Under the pieces are notes generated by a model. The model was not told the origin of the DNA. It did not search any database and saw only the letters and a program-made list of their open reading frames with translations. Both the position numbers and the translations under genes were made by a program. DNA of 8,009 nucleotides. It comes from an uncultured Bacteroidales bacterium (GTDB lineage: Bacteria; Bacteroidota; Bacteroidia; Bacteroidales; UBA932). Positions within the stretch are counted from its first letter, which is position 1, and every line of letters starts with the position of its first letter. This document shows positions 5,027 to 8,009 of this stretch, in pieces. The DNA lies in contig CAMHRD010000043.1 of the NCBI GenBank assembly GCA_946187365.1, positions 1 through 8,009 on the forward strand, in the 5' to 3' direction.

Positions 5027-7246
5027 ATGGAGGAGAGCATAAAAAGGAAGATTTGCGCTTGCATATCGGAGAAGAACTTTTCCGAGTGCATGGCTCTTGC
5101 CTCCAAGCATAGTTTTGCGGAGATAAGAGGAGACATCTGTCTGCTGACTCTCAAGGACATAGAGACTCTCATCTCTCAGAATCTGAATCTGATTTTCACA
5201 TACAGGTTTGATGAATACGGCAGAGAGATTGCTTTAAATCAGATGGTTGCGGCAATCAACAAGGGAGTGGCGTATGTAGATGTGGACGTTAGCGCAGACC
5301 GTGAATTCATTGAGAGAATCAGGGAGGAGATTGATAAGAAACCTCAGCCAGTTAGGTGTAAACTTATACTTTCATATCACAATTTTTCTGAGACTCCTTC
5401 TCTGGAAAAGATGAAAGAGGCAGTGGCGGAGTGTGTTAAGAAAGGGGCTGATATTGTGAAGATTGCCGTTACCGCAAATAACATATCTGAGGCTTCACGT
5501 GTACTTTCACTCTATCATTGTACAGATTTGGGTGTGGACAGGGAGCATCTTATTGCTTTCTCAATGGGAGAGATTGGACGCTTTACCAGAATTGCAATCA
5601 TTGGTATGGGAGCGCCGTTTACATACTGCAGTGTGGGCAATCCTACCGGAGCGGGGCAATACACTGTGACTGAGATGTATAAGGAACTACTGGGAGTAGC
5701 AGGAAGCGGTGCTTTTTCTCAGGTTGAGGATGCTTCAAAGAGTGAACTCTTCTCACGTTTCTGCCAGAAGAGTCTTCCTACGGCACGCAAGAAAAAGGGA
5801 AAGAGCATCTCCATTCCTTGCTCTAAAAGCATAGCACAGAGGGCAATAGTGGCAGCTGCAATTGCAAGCGGTCAGACAATATTGAGGAATTTTGAACCTT
5901 GCGGAGATATTAAATCTGCCGTAACGTTTGCCCGTAAGTGCGGCTGTGTCATTAAGATAAGCAGAGACGGAAAGAGCAGCAAGGGTGAAAAGATGCTTAT
6001 CATAAGAAGTGCGGGAATTGCAAAATGGAAATATTTTCAGATTGCAGATGTTGGAGAATCAGGCCTGTTGACCCGTTTGCTTATGCCTATAATGGCCTAT
6101 GTATCAAGCATCAGAAACAAGACGGCCGTTACGTCAAAGATTACTCTGGTGGGAGAGGAGACTCTGCTTAAGAGAGATATCTCTTCTGCCGTTGCTGCGG
6201 TAAAGAAATCCGGAGCGGTATGCATGGCCACAAAGAGTCCGAGGATGGAGGGGGAGTTTCTGCCAATTACAATCAGCGGCGGAATTACTGAGAAAAACTT
6301 CACAATCTCAGGCAACGAGAGTTCTCAGACGGTATCCGGGTTCCTGATGGTTCTCCCTCTGCTTAAGCAAGATACAACAATGGTGGTGGAGAATCCGGTA
6401 AGCACTCCGTTCATAGATCTTACCATTGACGTTCTCCGCAGTTTTGGAATTAAAATTGGCGTAACCAGGAAGGAGAACAAGTTTATATTCAACATTGCGG
6501 GAAATCAGAGTTACCATCCTGTAGATTTCTTTATGGATTCCGACTGGAGCAGTGCCTCAAATTTTGTGGCGGCAGGTGCAATTGCAACCTTTGCACAGAA
6601 TAGTTTCAAGCAGGATGAAACGCTCACTATCAACAACATGGAGATAGAGTCAGACCAGGCGGATGAGAAGATTATCTCCGTTGTGGAGTCTTGCGGTGCG
6701 GAGGTAGATTTTGAAAAGACGAGCAATGAAGATTTTGCTGAGGTGGCGGAAAACAGATTCCACAGCAGAAGAGATTTTTCAGACAAACTTAACAACGTCT
6801 CCGTTAAGGCAACCTCATTAAAGCCTTTCAATGTGGATGTTACAAACTCTCCGGACCTCTTCCCAATACTTGCAACGCTTGCTGTCTATTGCAACGGAGT
6901 GAGCAGGATTAACGGTGTGAGCAGGCTCATAAAGAAGGAGAGCAACAGGGCGGAGGCAATTATTCTGGAGTTCTCCAGAATGGGATACTGCATTGAGATA
7001 GAGGATGATGTAATGATCATTAACGGTATGGGAGGAAAAACACTGCTGGAGAAAGAGGGAGGAGAGAATCTTCCAACCATTTTCTGCTCAGCACATAACG
7101 ACCACAGAATTGCAATGGCTGTTGTCATCTGCGGAATGTTCCGCTCTCTCTTTAACAACACGCCAAGCAAGATTATGATAGACAATTTGAAATGTATAGA
7201 TAAATCTTTCCCTACCTTTATGGAGAGACTTCAAATAACGGAATAG
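5027..7246 (+). CDS. aroDA: Fused type I 3-dehydroquinate dehydratase / EPSP synthase
   Basis: One 739-residue chain carries two shikimate enzymes. Residues about 5-230 are a type I dehydroquinase (step 3): EIRGD (32-36), Arg60, YVDVD (83-87), SYHNF with His118, ADIVKIAV with the Schiff-base Lys145, MGEIGRFTR (Arg188) and GAGQ (Gln211). Residues about 258-739 are EPSP synthase (step 6, shikimate 3-phosphate plus PEP): SIPCSKSIAQR (Lys267, Ser268, Arg272), GESGLLTR (Arg350), SSQT (432-435), DSDWSSAS (504-511), SPDLFPIL (Asp610), KKESNR (636-641), HNDHRIAM (690-697) and DKSFP near the end. The linker (about 232-258) is Lys-rich. The second domain, about 480 residues, is longer than usual and has an extra charged segment around 563-595. 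TTG 5012 could also serve as start, overlapping the aroB stop; ATG 5027 leaves the first beta strand intact. aroC begins 1 base after the stop. AroE and AroK, the steps between, are absent from the chain. Confidence 0.93.
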   Translation: MEESIKRKICACISEKNFSECMALASKHSFAEIRGDICLLTLKDIETLISQNLNLIFTYRFDEYGREIALNQMVAAINKGVAYVDVDVSADREFIERIREEIDKKPQPVRCKLILSYHNFSETPSLEKMKEAVAECVKKGADIVKIAVTANNISEASRVLSLYHCTDLGVDREHLIAFSMGEIGRFTRIAIIGMGAPFTYCSVGNPTGAGQYTVTEMYKELLGVAGSGAFSQVEDASKSELFSRFCQKSLPTARKKKGKSISIPCSKSIAQRAIVAAAIASGQTILRNFEPCGDIKSAVTFARKCGCVIKISRDGKSSKGEKMLIIRSAGIAKWKYFQIADVGESGLLTRLLMPIMAYVSSIRNKTAVTSKITLVGEETLLKRDISSAVAAVKKSGAVCMATKSPRMEGEFLPITISGGITEKNFTISGNESSQTVSGFLMVLPLLKQDTTMVVENPVSTPFIDLTIDVLRSFGIKIGVTRKENKFIFNIAGNQSYHPVDFFMDSDWSSASNFVAAGAIATFAQNSFKQDETLTINNMEIESDQADEKIISVVESCGAEVDFEKTSNEDFAEVAENRFHSRRDFSDKLNNVSVKATSLKPFNVDVTNSPDLFPILATLAVYCNGVSRINGVSRLIKKESNRAEAIILEFSRMGYCIEIEDDVMIINGMGGKTLLEKEGGENLPTIFCSAHNDHRIAMAVVICGMFRSLFNNTPSKIMIDNLKCIDKSFPTFMERLQITE

Positions 7247-7247
7247 T

Positions 7248-8009
7248 ATGAATACCTACGGCAACAATTTCAAAATCAGCATATTCGGAGCATCACATGC
7301 AAAGGAGGTTGGAGTAATTGTAGATTGTTCCGCAGCGGGGGTGGATATCTGTGAGGAGGACTTTAAGGAAGATCTTTTAAGAAGAAAAAACGGAGACGAT
7401 TCCTCTCTGCTCTTTGGCACAACTCCAAGAAAAGAGGAGGATATTCCTCATATCACAACGGGAGTTTCAAACGGAAAGACAGACGGCTCCCCCATTACTA
7501 TCTCATTTGAAAACAAAAACTTTCAGGGCAAAGATTACTCTCAGTTCATCACTACTCCGAGGCCCTCTCATGCAGACTTTGTGAAGCTCTGCAAATATAA
7601 AGAACTCAGTAACATACAGGGCGGCGGGCAGTCATCCGGAAGAATGACGGTGGCACTTGTTGCAGCAGGAGTGGTGGCAAAAAAGGTACTGGCGGCAAAG
7701 GGAGAAAAGATATCAGTTACGGCTACCATCGAGGAGATAGGAGGTGAAAAAAATCCGGCTCTCTGGCCAAAGATACTGGCAGAGGCGAAGAGTGAGGGAG
7801 ATTCTTTGGGAGGCGTGATAAGATGTGTGGCTGAAGGAGTTAAGGTGGGTGTGGGAGAACCTTTCTTCTCCTCTCTGGAGTCTCAGATTTCACAGTTGGC
7901 ATTCTCCGTTCCCGGGGTAAAGGGCATTGAGTTTGGAGATTTCTCTGACGTAGATTGCAAAGATTATTTCACATCTTCAAGACTCAAAGGATCTGAATAC
8001 AATGACCCA
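7248..8009 (+). CDS. aroC: Chorismate synthase, N-terminal part (cut by window edge)
   Basis: AroC performs the last step of the pathway, EPSP to chorismate, with reduced FMN. The frame is open for 254 codons to the window edge; the family is usually 350-390 residues. Motifs in order: GNNFKISIFGASHA with His17, LLRRKNG (43-49), TTPRKEEDI (58-66), GKTDGSPI (76-83), RPSHADF with His108, KYKELSNIQGGGQSSGRMT (116-134), GDSLGGVIRC, and FSVPGVKGIEFG. Both active-site histidines are kept, but the first signature, normally GESHG, reads GASHA, and RRRPG reads RRKNG. The SSGRMT segment and the VPGVKGIEFG block look nearer to the clostridial type than to E. coli. The ATG lies 1 base after the aroDA stop, so the two genes are probably translationally coupled. 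Confidence 0.93.
   Translation, partial: MNTYGNNFKISIFGASHAKEVGVIVDCSAAGVDICEEDFKEDLLRRKNGDDSSLLFGTTPRKEEDIPHITTGVSNGKTDGSPITISFENKNFQGKDYSQFITTPRPSHADFVKLCKYKELSNIQGGGQSSGRMTVALVAAGVVAKKVLAAKGEKISVTATIEEIGGEKNPALWPKILAEAKSEGDSLGGVIRCVAEGVKVGVGEPFFSSLESQISQLAFSVPGVKGIEFGDFSDVDCKDYFTSSRLKGSEYNDP

Noticed and set aside
1..8009. Mobile elements, CRISPR arrays, tRNA or rRNA genes, integrase sites
   Set aside because: Searched by eye on both strands; no repeated spacers, transposase motifs, tRNA cloverleaf or terminal inverted repeats were seen. All genes are core housekeeping genes.

Overview
The window looks like a chromosomal stretch of a Bacteroidota bacterium, probably of the order Bacteroidales. 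Four things point there: -7 boxes of the form TAnnTTTG, at two sites with a TTTG box 19-20 bases upstream; a near absence of Shine-Dalgarno sequences; the gene order rplM-rpsI-rpsB; and a type I-beta DAHP synthase with a C-terminal chorismate mutase. Both rpsB (left edge) and aroC (right edge) are cut by the window. No tRNA, rRNA, CRISPR array, insertion sequence or phage gene is visible.

Left third (1-1560, minus strand): a ribosomal protein cluster transcribed leftward, rplM (L13, GTG start), rpsI (S9, 3 bases after) and, after a 186-base gap holding two hairpins, rpsB (S2, partial). rplM has a consensus promoter, and its short 5' leader begins with two abutting hairpins. A tRNA-dihydrouridine synthase gene (dusB-like) diverges from it. 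Its -7 box ends 6 bases before its ATG, so its mRNA is probably leaderless.

Right two thirds (2554-8009): aromatic amino acid (shikimate/chorismate) genes in two divergent units. On the minus strand is the DAHP synthase-chorismate mutase fusion (first step and prephenate formation); its 3' end overlaps dusB by 4 bases. On the plus strand is a compact operon: aroB (3-dehydroquinate synthase), a fused aroD-aroA gene (type I dehydroquinase plus EPSP synthase in one chain) and aroC (chorismate synthase, partial). Together these cover steps 1, 2, 3, 6 and 7 and the chorismate mutase branch. Shikimate dehydrogenase (aroE) and shikimate kinase (aroK) are not in the window.

The most interesting feature is the 377-base gap between the divergent aro units (3592-3968). 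On the minus strand it holds, in order, a consensus promoter, a 5' hairpin, a 19-codon ORF (MKKLNRHYSHNNYYSWQRC, three Tyr and one Trp), a 9-bp antiterminator whose 5' arm starts inside the stop codon, and a terminator hairpin with eight Ts, all upstream of the DAHP synthase-chorismate mutase gene. This is the layout of a ribosome-mediated transcription attenuator responding to charged tRNA-Tyr (and perhaps tRNA-Trp). It would control entry into the pathway, while the fused mutase domain could give allosteric control of the enzyme.
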